Shown here: piece after piece, positions 49,344 through 57,289 of the stretch
Position numbering within the stretch: position 1 is the stretch's first letter
Layout: each line of letters begins with the position of its first letter
Origin: Paenibacillus tengchongensis
Lineage (GTDB): Bacteria; Bacillota; Bacilli; Paenibacillales; Paenibacillaceae
Direction of reading: 5' to 3'
Length of the DNA stretch: 64,000 nucleotides
Assembly: GCF_008973665.1 (NCBI RefSeq)
Contig: NZ_WACP01000009.1
Location: 124,001 to 188,000 of the forward strand
The notes under the pieces: model-generated
The model's database searches: none
The model's input: only the letters and a program-made list of their open reading frames with translations
What the model was told of the DNA's origin: nothing
Translations under genes and position numbers: made by a program

Positions 49344-50435
49344 CTACTCCGTGGCAGCCTCCCCACTGTCTGCAGCTGTCAGCGCACTCTCCTCCGTATC
49401 CGGATTTAGCCATAATTCGATTAAATCATGGGTTTGCTGTACGTCATCTTCATCCAGGATATAATACCATTGGTCCGTCCGCTTGTCGGTGCCTTGCAGC
49501 ATATGGCTGGTGATCTCAGGCGTCCCGTTCTCGAAAATCACCAGCTTTGCCAGATCGAGCATGAAATCGGCCTTCATATTGGTTTTGAAATTCTCGCCGG
49601 CGATCCCCATAATATCCTTAATACTCATAATATTGTTGATATTTTTCATCCGATCCAGCACAGCCTTCAGGAAGATCCGCTGCCGCTCCGTCCGCTTGAA
49701 ATCGGAATCCTCGCGGTATCTGACATACATCAGCGCTTCTTCGCCCGAGTAAATCGGTTTATTCGGTTCAATCCGCAGCTTCTCATGAGCCGGGTTCTTA
49801 TTCTCAATCACCTTGGTGATCGGCAGCTTCACCCCGCCCAGTGCATCCACGACATCCACCAGCCCGTGGAAATTGATCGTGGCAAAATAATCGATGGGCG
49901 CATCCAGCAAATTCTCTACGGTATCCACACTCATCTGCGGCCCGCCATAAGAATGGGCAGCATTAATCTTCGTCTCACTTCTGGCTCCCTTGACCTTGTC
50001 TGCTCCGATAATAGCTGCATAAGAGTCCCTGGGAATAGAAACGAATAATGCCTTATCGTCTTTGGGCCGCACGACGGTATAAATGATGGAGTCCGACAGA
50101 CCATTCTCATTCTTCCGCTGATCGGTTCCAAGCAGAAGGAGGGAGAAAGGGGCGTTCTCATCCCGGGAGACGGCTTCGTCGTTGTCCGGCGTATGATTGC
50201 CATCCAGGGAAACATAGGATTGGTCAAGCGTTTCTGCCACGGTCGGCGCCACCACATGATCAAATCCGAACAGCATTATTTCTTTGCGGAAAATAAAAGA
50301 GAGAAGGCCCGCCGCTGCCACAAAGCCCAGAAGAATCAAGCCCCACTTCTTTTTTCTTTGCTTACGCCTTTTGGCTTGTTGCCTGGTACTGCGGTTCAGG
50401 GGGGACAAGGACTTGGTCTTGTCGTTATTTTTCAT
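49344..50435 (-). CDS. LytR-CpsA-Psr family cell-wall glycopolymer ligase
   Basis: 363 residues. A basic cytoplasmic N-terminus (RQQAKRRKQRKKKW), one membrane helix (about 33-50) and an external LCP domain with LLLGTDQR, SIIYTVVRPKDDKALFVSIP, RDSYAAI, the DYFATINFHGLVDVVDALGG core and the conserved RYREDSDFKRTERQR. These enzymes attach teichoic-acid-type polymers to peptidoglycan. An acidic tail ends the protein. ATG at 50435 is chosen; the ribosome site (AGAGG) is rather far, and the frame stays open 45 codons further through a non-coding-looking AT-rich stretch. Confidence 0.9.
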   Translation of the reverse strand: MKNNDKTKSLSPLNRSTRQQAKRRKQRKKKWGLILLGFVAAAGLLSFIFRKEIMLFGFDHVVAPTVAETLDQSYVSLDGNHTPDNDEAVSRDENAPFSLLLLGTDQRKNENGLSDSIIYTVVRPKDDKALFVSIPRDSYAAIIGADKVKGARSETKINAAHSYGGPQMSVDTVENLLDAPIDYFATINFHGLVDVVDALGGVKLPITKVIENKNPAHEKLRIEPNKPIYSGEEALMYVRYREDSDFKRTERQRIFLKAVLDRMKNINNIMSIKDIMGIAGENFKTNMKADFMLDLAKLVIFENGTPEITSHMLQGTDKRTDQWYYILDEDDVQQTHDLIELWLNPDTEESALTAADSGEAATE

Positions 50436-50546
50436 TGTGTCTTTGGTTACCTCTTTCTGCAAAATAATATACAGCATTATGTAAATTTTATCACAGAAGG
50501 CTAATGTTACTATGACTTTTACTTCTATATTTAGATACGATAACGC

Positions 50547-50575
50547 CAAAAAGCCTGTGCCGCATGGCACAGGCT
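50547..50575 (-). terminator. Terminator after the 61-residue gene
   Basis: Minus strand AGCCTGTGCC (50575-50566) pairs with GGCACAGGCT (50561-50552), with five T at 50552-50548. It is 25 bases past the stop at 50601 and supports that small gene being real. Confidence 0.88.
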
Positions 50576-50600
50576 GCTACCGCAAGGTCTCGATGGCCGG

Positions 50601-50786
50601 CTATTCCTTCTTCAAAATCTCGTGCAGCTGGCGGTTATCCGCTTCCTGTGCACGGACCTGCGCCTCCAGATCCTCGGCGTCGGCTTCCGCTGCCGAGAAT
50701 TCCACATCCTCAGCTTTGGCTTCGTACAGCATTTTCATTTTGTCGGTTTTGGAGAAAATCTTTGAATTTTCCCGGTCCATTGTCAT
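50601..50786 (-). CDS. Small acidic coiled-coil hypothetical protein
   Basis: 61 residues, not recognised. A mixed-charge start (MTMDRENSKIFSKTDKMKML) is followed by an acidic heptad-like helix (EAKAEDVEFSAAEADAEDLE, then RAQEADNRQLHEIL) that should form a coiled coil. GGGAG lies five bases before the ATG, and a perfect terminator follows, which argues for a real gene. Probably co-transcribed with the gene at 50816, 29 bases upstream. No membrane segment. Confidence 0.65.
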   Translation of the reverse strand: MTMDRENSKIFSKTDKMKMLYEAKAEDVEFSAAEADAEDLEAQVRAQEADNRQLHEILKKE

Positions 50787-50815
50787 TCATCTCCCGTTCT
50801 TTTATGCTGTTGAGG

Positions 50816-51187
50816 CTAAATCAATCCCCCGGCTTCTTCAATAATCCGCAGGGCCTGGTCATGGACTTCAGCATCAATTACAACTGTAAGCAGAATATTG
50901 CGCCCGGTAGGTCCGCCGTCGCCGCCGTGGGACATCCCGCTTGCGCTGGCATCCGCTGCCGCCAGAATCCCCGCCGAATGGCTGTCCATCGCCGAATTCA
51001 GCGTCATCACTGCCAAGCTGGGAATATCTCCGGTTAGCGGATTATTCCCCGAATATTGGGCGCCGCCGGGATATTTGCTGAAGCTGTCGATGGACATGTC
51101 AATCACACGCAGCGCCTGCAGCTTCCGCGATACCCCCTCAGCCTCCTCCGGGGATTTGAAGTAGGCAAGTATACTTTTTTCCGACAA
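50816..51187 (-). CDS. Hypothetical protein, FxSPEEAE start, Gly/Ser-rich centre
   Basis: 123 residues, family not recognised with confidence. The N-terminus SILAYFKSPEEAEGVSRKLQ, then RVIDMSIDSFSKYPGG, and the C-terminus NILLTVVIDAEVHDQALRII (ending EEAGG) look like two halves of a small alpha-beta (ACT- or ferredoxin-like) fold, separated by a flexible SAGILAAADASASGMSHGG segment. Such proteins occur in Paenibacillus as stress-type hypothetical genes; that is from memory. TTG start at 51187 with AGGG about eight bases ahead. Confidence 0.75.
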   Translation of the reverse strand: MSEKSILAYFKSPEEAEGVSRKLQALRVIDMSIDSFSKYPGGAQYSGNNPLTGDIPSLAVMTLNSAMDSHSAGILAAADASASGMSHGGDGGPTGRNILLTVVIDAEVHDQALRIIEEAGGLI

Positions 51188-51393
51188 GGCTATCCCTACT
51201 TTCCACTTGAAATGGCAAGCATTAAACGATCCCTGATTATTGTGCGGAGGTATTATTTTTTTATGCGCATTTACGAAACCCCTGCAAATCGAAATTCACA
51301 GCATATTTCCGACATAGATTATCGGGTATAGACGATTTTTCTTATATTTCTACATATAGTTACATCATTTTCACATTTCAACCCTTTAATTCA

Positions 51394-51421
51394 TTGACAC
51401 TGCCTCCTACTAAAGTATGTT
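51394..51421 (+). promoter_or_regulatory. Candidate promoter upstream of the protease gene
   Basis: TTGACA (51394-51399) and TATGTT (51416-51421), 16-base spacer, about 290 bases before the start codon. The whole 526-base gap (51188-51713) is AT-rich and free of genes; a long leader or a second, nearer promoter is likely. Confidence 0.5.
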
Positions 51422-51568
51422 ATCTTTCCTGACTTTTTAGTCATTATACGGTCGCAGGACTTCCTTATCTTTCTGAATTATACGCCAATAGAACTATTCC
51501 TTTGATAGGTCGATGTCAACTATCTTAAATTAATTCAAAAGAGAGATGAATTTGCAGTGGATTTTACA

Positions 51569-51585
51569 TTTTACCGGTGGTAAAA
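51569..51585. promoter_or_regulatory. Palindromic operator-like site before the protease gene
   Basis: TTTTACC-GGT-GGTAAAA, a 17-bp inverted repeat 129 bases before the start codon, inside a wider GATTTTAC...GTAAAATC frame. Could be a repressor site or an mRNA hairpin; the binding factor is unknown. Confidence 0.45.
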
Positions 51586-51713
51586 TCTTCTTAATATTTT
51601 TCCCACTAGATTAGACGGAAATTAAGAGGATTAGTATAAAGGAGAATCCGGAAGCTGCCGTCAGCGGTCGGAAAAATGGGGATGAACACAAACATACATG
51701 GAGGGGATTACAT

Positions 51714-54700
51714 TTGGAGTGGAATAAACTACCTCGCAAGCTATCAATCCTGACCCTGTCACTCGGAGTGACAGCCAGTCTGGTTCCAGGCTCGGCATTT
51801 GCCGCCAGAAGCTTGCAATCGCCATTATCAACCATCGAATTGAATTCTCTAACGCAAAGCTCGAAATCATCTTACATCTCTCCACAGATCGACACCAGTT
51901 CTTCAAAGGATGTCCGCGTTATCGTACAGCTGAGCGGCCAGCCGGCTGCTGTCGGGCAGTACGCCGCCAAGCAGGGCTTAAGCGCCCTGGCTAAGTCAGC
52001 AACGGAAGCCACCGTACAGAGTCAGCAAAGCTCTGTGCTGAAGTCTGCAGAGAAGAAGGGGATCGACCTCACGGTCAACTACCAGTACGATACCGTACTT
52101 AACGGTTTTGAAGTAACGGTTCCTGCCAACAAGATTCCTGAGCTGGCGAAGATCTCCGGTGTCACCTCCATTTATCCGAACAGCACCTGGTACGCGCTGC
52201 CTGACGTTACCGTTACAGATGCAACCTACACTAACGACATCGCGCCGCTGCAGCAGATCGGTGCTACTTGGGCTGCAGATCAGGGTTACACCGGTGCAGG
52301 CCTGAAAGTCGGCGTCATTGATACCGGGGTAGATTATGATCATCCGGATATTAAAGATGCCTATGTAAGCGGGTATGACTCTTTCTATCAGGATGATGAC
52401 CCTTTTGAAGAAATACCGCTCACTAAAGAAGAAGATCCCTATGGTGTCGGCTATGCAGGTACCTATCACGGTACGCATGTAGCTGGCACAATTATCGGGC
52501 AGTATACTCAAGCCTTTGAAGTATCCCAGAAGGGTGTTGCACCTGGTGCGGAATTGTATGCTTACAAGGTTCTCGGCCGTAATCTTGATAATCCAAGCAC
52601 CTCTTCCGGCTCCTCTGCCCAGGTCATTGACGGTATTGAACGCGCCGTCCGGGACGGAATGGATGTTATCAACCTCTCCCTCGGCTCCGACAGCGAGAAG
52701 GATGTGAATTCTCCTGATATTATCGCCATTAATAACGCTGTTCTGTCTGGAGTAATCGCCGTTATCGCGAATGGGAACAACGGTGAAGCCGGATATTTCT
52801 CTCTGGGTTCCCCTGCTGCTTCCCAGCTGGCGATTTCAGTCGGGGCCGTGGATAGCCCGGTAAAATGGTTCACAGGCGAGCTGAAGCCACAAGTCGGCAC
52901 GGTAACTCAAGATACGTACCTGCCATTTAACGTAATGGCCTTTAGACTGGGACAACCTGACTTGGCCCAGGTTATCGGCACCGATCCTGTCAGAGTGGTC
53001 TATGCGGATCTGGGCGACGTTGAAGATTATCAGGGTAAGGACGTTAGCGATGCTATTGTACTCGTGTCCCGCGGTGACCTGTCATTTGTAGACAAGATTG
53101 CCAATGCCAAAGACAAGGGTGCCAGAGCCATCGTGATCTTCAACGGCAACGCCAAACCGAAGCTGGATGACGAAGGAAATCCCGTTATCGGCGCAGACGG
53201 CAACCCGGAGTACGATGCCAACCTGGATTTGAACGATCGCAATGGATATATCAATTCCATTCAAGGCGATTCCTATGAGTTCATCCCGACCATTGATCTC
53301 CAAGGAACGGTCGGACGTCAGCTGGCAAAAGAGATTCTGGCCCATGATGGTGAGGATGTATACTTCACATTTAAAGGGGAGTATGAGCCACAAGCCACCG
53401 AAGGCGACTCTATAGTGTATTTCTCTTCCGCGGGTCCAAATGTTGACGGCAACCTGAGCATTAAGCCGGACATTACCGCACCAGGCTACGCCGTACTTTC
53501 TACATGGCCGGCTTACCGTGGTGACTACAGCGAGGCTTACAACCGCATCAGCGGAACAAGCATGGCTACACCGCATGTTGCAGGTCTTGCATTGTTGATC
53601 AAACAGGCACATCCGGAATATACGCCGTTCGATGTCCGGGCTGTACTTGCCAATACTGCAGATTATGTTTATTATAACGGAAATCCTCAGGATCTGTATC
53701 TCCAAGGTCCGGGCCGCGCCAATGTCGAGAATGCTATCCTGACCCCTGCACTGCTGCAGGCCGTCGAGGATATCCGCATTCTGGACGAAAGTTACAACTG
53801 GCAGGATGTAACCAACTACAACCCGTCCACCGGCTTCGGCGTACTGCTGCCGGGCTCTGAAGCAAGCAAGACGCTGCAGCTTAAGAATGTAAGCAACGGC
53901 GAGCTGACTTATACCGCTTCTGTAGAATGGAATTATGGTGACGACGAGGTTACTGCAACGCTGAACCAGGAAACCGTAACCGCTGCGGCTTATGGTACGA
54001 CGGACTTTAACTTGAAAGTTAACGTATCCGCCGATGCCGATCCGGATCTGGCCTATCAAGGCAATGTGGTCCTGAAAGCGGATGGCCAGCCGACGCTGCA
54101 TCTGCCGTTCACCGTCCACGTGGATACTGTTGATCAGCAGCCGAATCAAGGTACCGGCGTTCAGGAAGCCGTGATCAGCAATCCTATCGTATACAAAGAT
54201 ACGTTCAGTATCCTCAATTTCAATTTGAAGGCAGAAGACGTTAACTATTATGAAGTGGATTTGGTTGGACTGGATGATGAAACCAAAGGCTACTTCAAGG
54301 CCGAAGCCACCTCTTCGGCAGATGAATACTTCAAGCCGGGCAACTATACAACAGTGATCGGCGCCACGTATCATCCTTATGATGAGAACGGCGATCCGGT
54401 TCTCGACACCAGCGGCCAACCGGTATCCGCAACTTTAACTGATGGTATTTACAAGCTTCAAGTCTTGGCTGCCAATATCGAAGATAACTCGGAAACTCCA
54501 GCCAAGGTCGATACAGGCGAAGATGGTGATACGTATTATGTCACTTACACTTCCTTCCGTTACATTGACAGCAATATTCCTTCGTCCGGCAGCGGCGGCA
54601 ATACCGGTGGCGGTGGCGGCGGTACCGTCGTACCAGCTCCGACGGCTCCAGCCGGCGCTGCAGCGCTTGTAGAGGAAGGCGCTCAACAGGTTTCGGTTAC

Positions 54701-55865
54701 ACCTACGGCTACATTGCAAGACGGAGTTACAACGATCAGCGTCTCCGACAATGATCTGAAGACTGCACTGGCCAATGCCGCGAACACGAAGACAGCTGTC
54801 ATTATCCCGCTGGCGTCAACTACAGGGAAGTCGGCTGAACTGGTACTGAGCGCTTCTCAGGTAGCACAGCTGTCCGCGATCCACAGCGACAGCCAGATTA
54901 TTGTCAGCGTTGACGGTTCTTCCGTAGCATTGCCGGTATCCCTGCTGGCCAAAGCACCGGCCGGCGGAAACCTCAAACTGGATATCAAACAGGCTCCTGC
55001 TGCTGCCGGCACTCTGACAGCCAGCGTTGCCGGATCCAGCGTGATTGGAACTCCGGTTACATTCGATGCTTCCTGGACGACTGCCACAAGCAGCACTTAT
55101 CTCGAAGTACCAAACAATGTCTTCATTCCGCGCAGCTTTACGGTACCGGGCGACATCAAGCCGCAGACCGCAGGCGTGCTGTTTGAAGAAGACGGTGTGG
55201 TAACTCCAGTCGCTTCCGTATTCAAAACACAAGCCGACGGAACTACACTGGTTACTGTAACCCGTCCGGGCTTCTCGACTTATGCCGCAGTAAGCAAACC
55301 GGCCGCAGCCTTTACGGATACTGCAGCCTCAAGTTCGGCTGCCGCTATCCAGGCCCTGGCCAACAAACTGATTATCCAGGGGACTTCGGCCACAACCTTC
55401 TCGCCGAAGAGCAACCTGACCCGTGCTGAATTTACCGCACTGTTAACCCGGGCGCTTGGTTTGCGCACAGACGTGAACGTGAACTTCACTGATGTAAGTG
55501 CGTCCGCCTGGTATGCCGGGGATGTAGCAGCCGCCTCTAAGGCCGGACTTATTCTGGGTATCGGCAATGGCAAATTTGCACCAACCCAGAATGTAACGCG
55601 TCAAGAGCTGGCCGTGATTCTGGACAGAGCGCTGAAGCTGACCGGAACCGAGCTGAAGCCAGCTAATCCGTCCATCATCACTTACGCCGACAGCGCGAAG
55701 ATTGCCTCTTATGCCAAGGACAGCCTGCAGGTTCTGTCTGCCGCAGGTATTGTCGGCGCAGATGTGGGCAACAACTTCAATCCGACTGCTCCGGCAACCC
55801 GTGAGACGGCCGCTGCTGCTCTCTACGAATTGCTGAGCAAAGCCGGTCTGATCGAGCAACAATAA
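51714..55865 (+). CDS. Secreted S8 (subtilisin-like) protease with three SLH domains
   Basis: 1383 residues. Signal peptide (LSILTLSLGVTASLVPGSAF, cleavage near residue 31), inhibitor I9-type propeptide (DVRVIVQLSGQPAAVGQY), then the catalytic domain with D203 (VIDTGVDYDHPDIK), H252 (YHGTHVAGT) and S616 (SGTSMATPHVAG). A protease-associated domain is inserted between His and Ser. Beta-sandwich domains and a Gly-rich hinge (GSGGNTGGGGGG, about 960) precede three SLH domains (about 1200-1380: LTRAEFTALLTRALGL and VTRQELAVILDRALKL copies) that bind pyruvylated wall polymer. TTG start with GGAGGGG ahead. A cell-surface exoprotease for nutrient release or surface processing. Confidence 0.95.
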   Translation: MEWNKLPRKLSILTLSLGVTASLVPGSAFAARSLQSPLSTIELNSLTQSSKSSYISPQIDTSSSKDVRVIVQLSGQPAAVGQYAAKQGLSALAKSATEATVQSQQSSVLKSAEKKGIDLTVNYQYDTVLNGFEVTVPANKIPELAKISGVTSIYPNSTWYALPDVTVTDATYTNDIAPLQQIGATWAADQGYTGAGLKVGVIDTGVDYDHPDIKDAYVSGYDSFYQDDDPFEEIPLTKEEDPYGVGYAGTYHGTHVAGTIIGQYTQAFEVSQKGVAPGAELYAYKVLGRNLDNPSTSSGSSAQVIDGIERAVRDGMDVINLSLGSDSEKDVNSPDIIAINNAVLSGVIAVIANGNNGEAGYFSLGSPAASQLAISVGAVDSPVKWFTGELKPQVGTVTQDTYLPFNVMAFRLGQPDLAQVIGTDPVRVVYADLGDVEDYQGKDVSDAIVLVSRGDLSFVDKIANAKDKGARAIVIFNGNAKPKLDDEGNPVIGADGNPEYDANLDLNDRNGYINSIQGDSYEFIPTIDLQGTVGRQLAKEILAHDGEDVYFTFKGEYEPQATEGDSIVYFSSAGPNVDGNLSIKPDITAPGYAVLSTWPAYRGDYSEAYNRISGTSMATPHVAGLALLIKQAHPEYTPFDVRAVLANTADYVYYNGNPQDLYLQGPGRANVENAILTPALLQAVEDIRILDESYNWQDVTNYNPSTGFGVLLPGSEASKTLQLKNVSNGELTYTASVEWNYGDDEVTATLNQETVTAAAYGTTDFNLKVNVSADADPDLAYQGNVVLKADGQPTLHLPFTVHVDTVDQQPNQGTGVQEAVISNPIVYKDTFSILNFNLKAEDVNYYEVDLVGLDDETKGYFKAEATSSADEYFKPGNYTTVIGATYHPYDENGDPVLDTSGQPVSATLTDGIYKLQVLAANIEDNSETPAKVDTGEDGDTYYVTYTSFRYIDSNIPSSGSGGNTGGGGGGTVVPAPTAPAGAAALVEEGAQQVSVTPTATLQDGVTTISVSDNDLKTALANAANTKTAVIIPLASTTGKSAELVLSASQVAQLSAIHSDSQIIVSVDGSSVALPVSLLAKAPAGGNLKLDIKQAPAAAGTLTASVAGSSVIGTPVTFDASWTTATSSTYLEVPNNVFIPRSFTVPGDIKPQTAGVLFEEDGVVTPVASVFKTQADGTTLVTVTRPGFSTYAAVSKPAAAFTDTAASSSAAAIQALANKLIIQGTSATTFSPKSNLTRAEFTALLTRALGLRTDVNVNFTDVSASAWYAGDVAAASKAGLILGIGNGKFAPTQNVTRQELAVILDRALKLTGTELKPANPSIITYADSAKIASYAKDSLQVLSAAGIVGADVGNNFNPTAPATRETAAAALYELLSKAGLIEQQ

Positions 55866-55914
55866 CCTGAAGCTAACCTGTCTCCGGCATTACCGGAGGC
55901 AGGCAGCAGTTTGA

Positions 55915-55965
55915 AAAAACGAACAAGGATCGTGTATAGCCAAACGGCCATACACGATCCTTGTT
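55915..55965. terminator. Long hairpin terminator between protease gene and dnaJ
   Basis: AACAAGGATCGTGTAT (55922-55937) pairs over 16 bp with 55950-55965. On the minus strand it is followed by T6 (55920-55915), so it stops dnaJ transcription; on the plus strand it follows the protease gene. A further CTCCGG/CCGGAG hairpin lies near 55880-55900. Confidence 0.75.
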
Positions 55966-55981
55966 GTTCGCATCCAGCAAC

Positions 55982-56026
55982 AACAGCCCTGTCCTCTGCA
56001 CACATCGTGCTGAAGACAGGGCTGTT
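55982..56026. other. Second hairpin after dnaJ
   Basis: AACAGCCCTGTC (55982-55993) pairs with GACAGGGCTGTT (56015-56026), loop 21 bases, 22 bases past the dnaJ stop, no T run. Probably a 3'-end stabiliser working with the adjacent terminator. Confidence 0.6.
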
Positions 56027-56047
56027 TGCCGTGAATCCGCTTATGAA

Positions 56048-57172
56048 TCAGTCCCCGCGAAACGCCCGCTTCACACGGTCAAAGAACGACTGCTCCTGTT
56101 CATGCGTCTCTTCCCCGTCAAAGGAAGCGAACTGGCGAAGCAGATCCTTCTGCTCGTCGCTGAGCTTGCTTGGCGTTACTACAATAACCTTCACATGCTG
56201 ATCGCCGGTACCGGAGCCGCGCAGGCGCGGCACGCCTTTACCCTTCAGGCGGAAGTAGGTGCCTGTTTGTGTTCCGGCCGGAATCCGCAGCTTCACCTTT
56301 TCGGTCAGCGTCGGAATTTCGATTTCATCCCCGAGCGCCGCCTGGGCGAAGGTCAGCGGAACCTCGCACATAATATCGTCGCCTTCACGGACGAAGAAAT
56401 CATGGCTCTTCACGCGGAATACGATGTAAAGATCGCCGGCAGGACCGCCGCGCGTACCGCTCTCGCCCTCGCCGCTCAGGCGCATTTGCGCTCCGTCGTC
56501 GACGCCGGCCGGGATACGCACATGAATCTTGCGCTGGCGCTTCACCTTGCCGTTGCCGCCGCAGGTGGTGCATTTTTCCTTAATAATCTTGCCTGTACCG
56601 CTGCAATTAGAGCATGGACGGCGGTTGCGCATCTGCCCCAGCGGAGTATTCTGCACGAATTCCTGTTGACCGCTGCCATGACATACCGAACAGTTCTCCG
56701 GCTTGGTGCCTGGCTTCGCCCCGGAGCCGAAGCAGGTATCGCAGGTCTCCGTGCGCGGAATCGTAATGTCCGTCTCTTTGCCGAATACCGCTTCTTTGAA
56801 TTCAATGGTCATCGTGTACTGCAAATCGTTGCCGCGCTGCGGCGCGTTCGGGTCGCGTCGTCCGCCGCCGCCGAAGAACATATCAAAGATATCGCCCAGG
56901 CCGCCGAAATCTCCGCCGCCGCCGCCGCCGAAGCCGCCCATACCCTGGTTCGGGTCGATATGCCCGTATTGGTCATAACGGGCGCGCTGTTGGCCGTCGC
57001 TCAGCACATCGTAGGCTTCCTTCACTTCCTTGAATTTAGCCTCCGCATCGCCGGCCTTATTGACGTCCGGATGGTACTGGCGCGCCAGCTTGCGGTATGC
57101 CTTCTTGATCTCATCGTCGGATGCATCTCTGCCGAGTCCGAGGACCTCATAATAATCGCGTTTGTCTGCCAC
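56048..57172 (-). CDS. dnaJ: Chaperone protein DnaJ
   Basis: 374 residues. J domain with the HPD motif (RQYHPDVNK), a Gly/Phe-rich linker (GGFGGGGGGDFGGLGDIFDM), the four zinc-finger repeats CDTCFGSG, CSVCHGSG, CSNCSGTG and CTTCGGNG, and the C-terminal substrate-binding domain. Stimulates DnaK ATPase and delivers substrates. GTG start at 57172, from which GGAGG is eight bases away; the GTG three codons earlier overlaps that ribosome site. Confidence 0.97.
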   Translation of the reverse strand: MADKRDYYEVLGLGRDASDDEIKKAYRKLARQYHPDVNKAGDAEAKFKEVKEAYDVLSDGQQRARYDQYGHIDPNQGMGGFGGGGGGDFGGLGDIFDMFFGGGGRRDPNAPQRGNDLQYTMTIEFKEAVFGKETDITIPRTETCDTCFGSGAKPGTKPENCSVCHGSGQQEFVQNTPLGQMRNRRPCSNCSGTGKIIKEKCTTCGGNGKVKRQRKIHVRIPAGVDDGAQMRLSGEGESGTRGGPAGDLYIVFRVKSHDFFVREGDDIMCEVPLTFAQAALGDEIEIPTLTEKVKLRIPAGTQTGTYFRLKGKGVPRLRGSGTGDQHVKVIVVTPSKLSDEQKDLLRQFASFDGEETHEQEQSFFDRVKRAFRGD

Positions 57173-57215
57173 TGTCTTCACCTCCGCACATCAATACTCA
57201 TTGCTCCCTGACATT

Positions 57216-57266
57216 TTAAAAGGGAAGCCAAAACACGGGATGCCCCGGTTTGACCTTCCCTTTTAC
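57216..57266 (-). terminator. Hairpin between dnaK and dnaJ
   Basis: AAAAGGGAAG (57220-57229) and CTTCCCTTTT (57257-57266) enclose a smaller CGGG/CCCG stem; A/T runs lie on both sides. It lies 24 bases past the dnaK stop and could reduce dnaJ relative to dnaK by partial termination or mRNA processing. Confidence 0.65.
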
Positions 57267-57289
57267 AAAATGCAGCTTATCGCTTAAGG

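Noticed and set aside
53082..54419. 445-codon frame opposite the protease
   Set aside because: Antisense of the protease, whose catalytic triad and SLH domains are clear.
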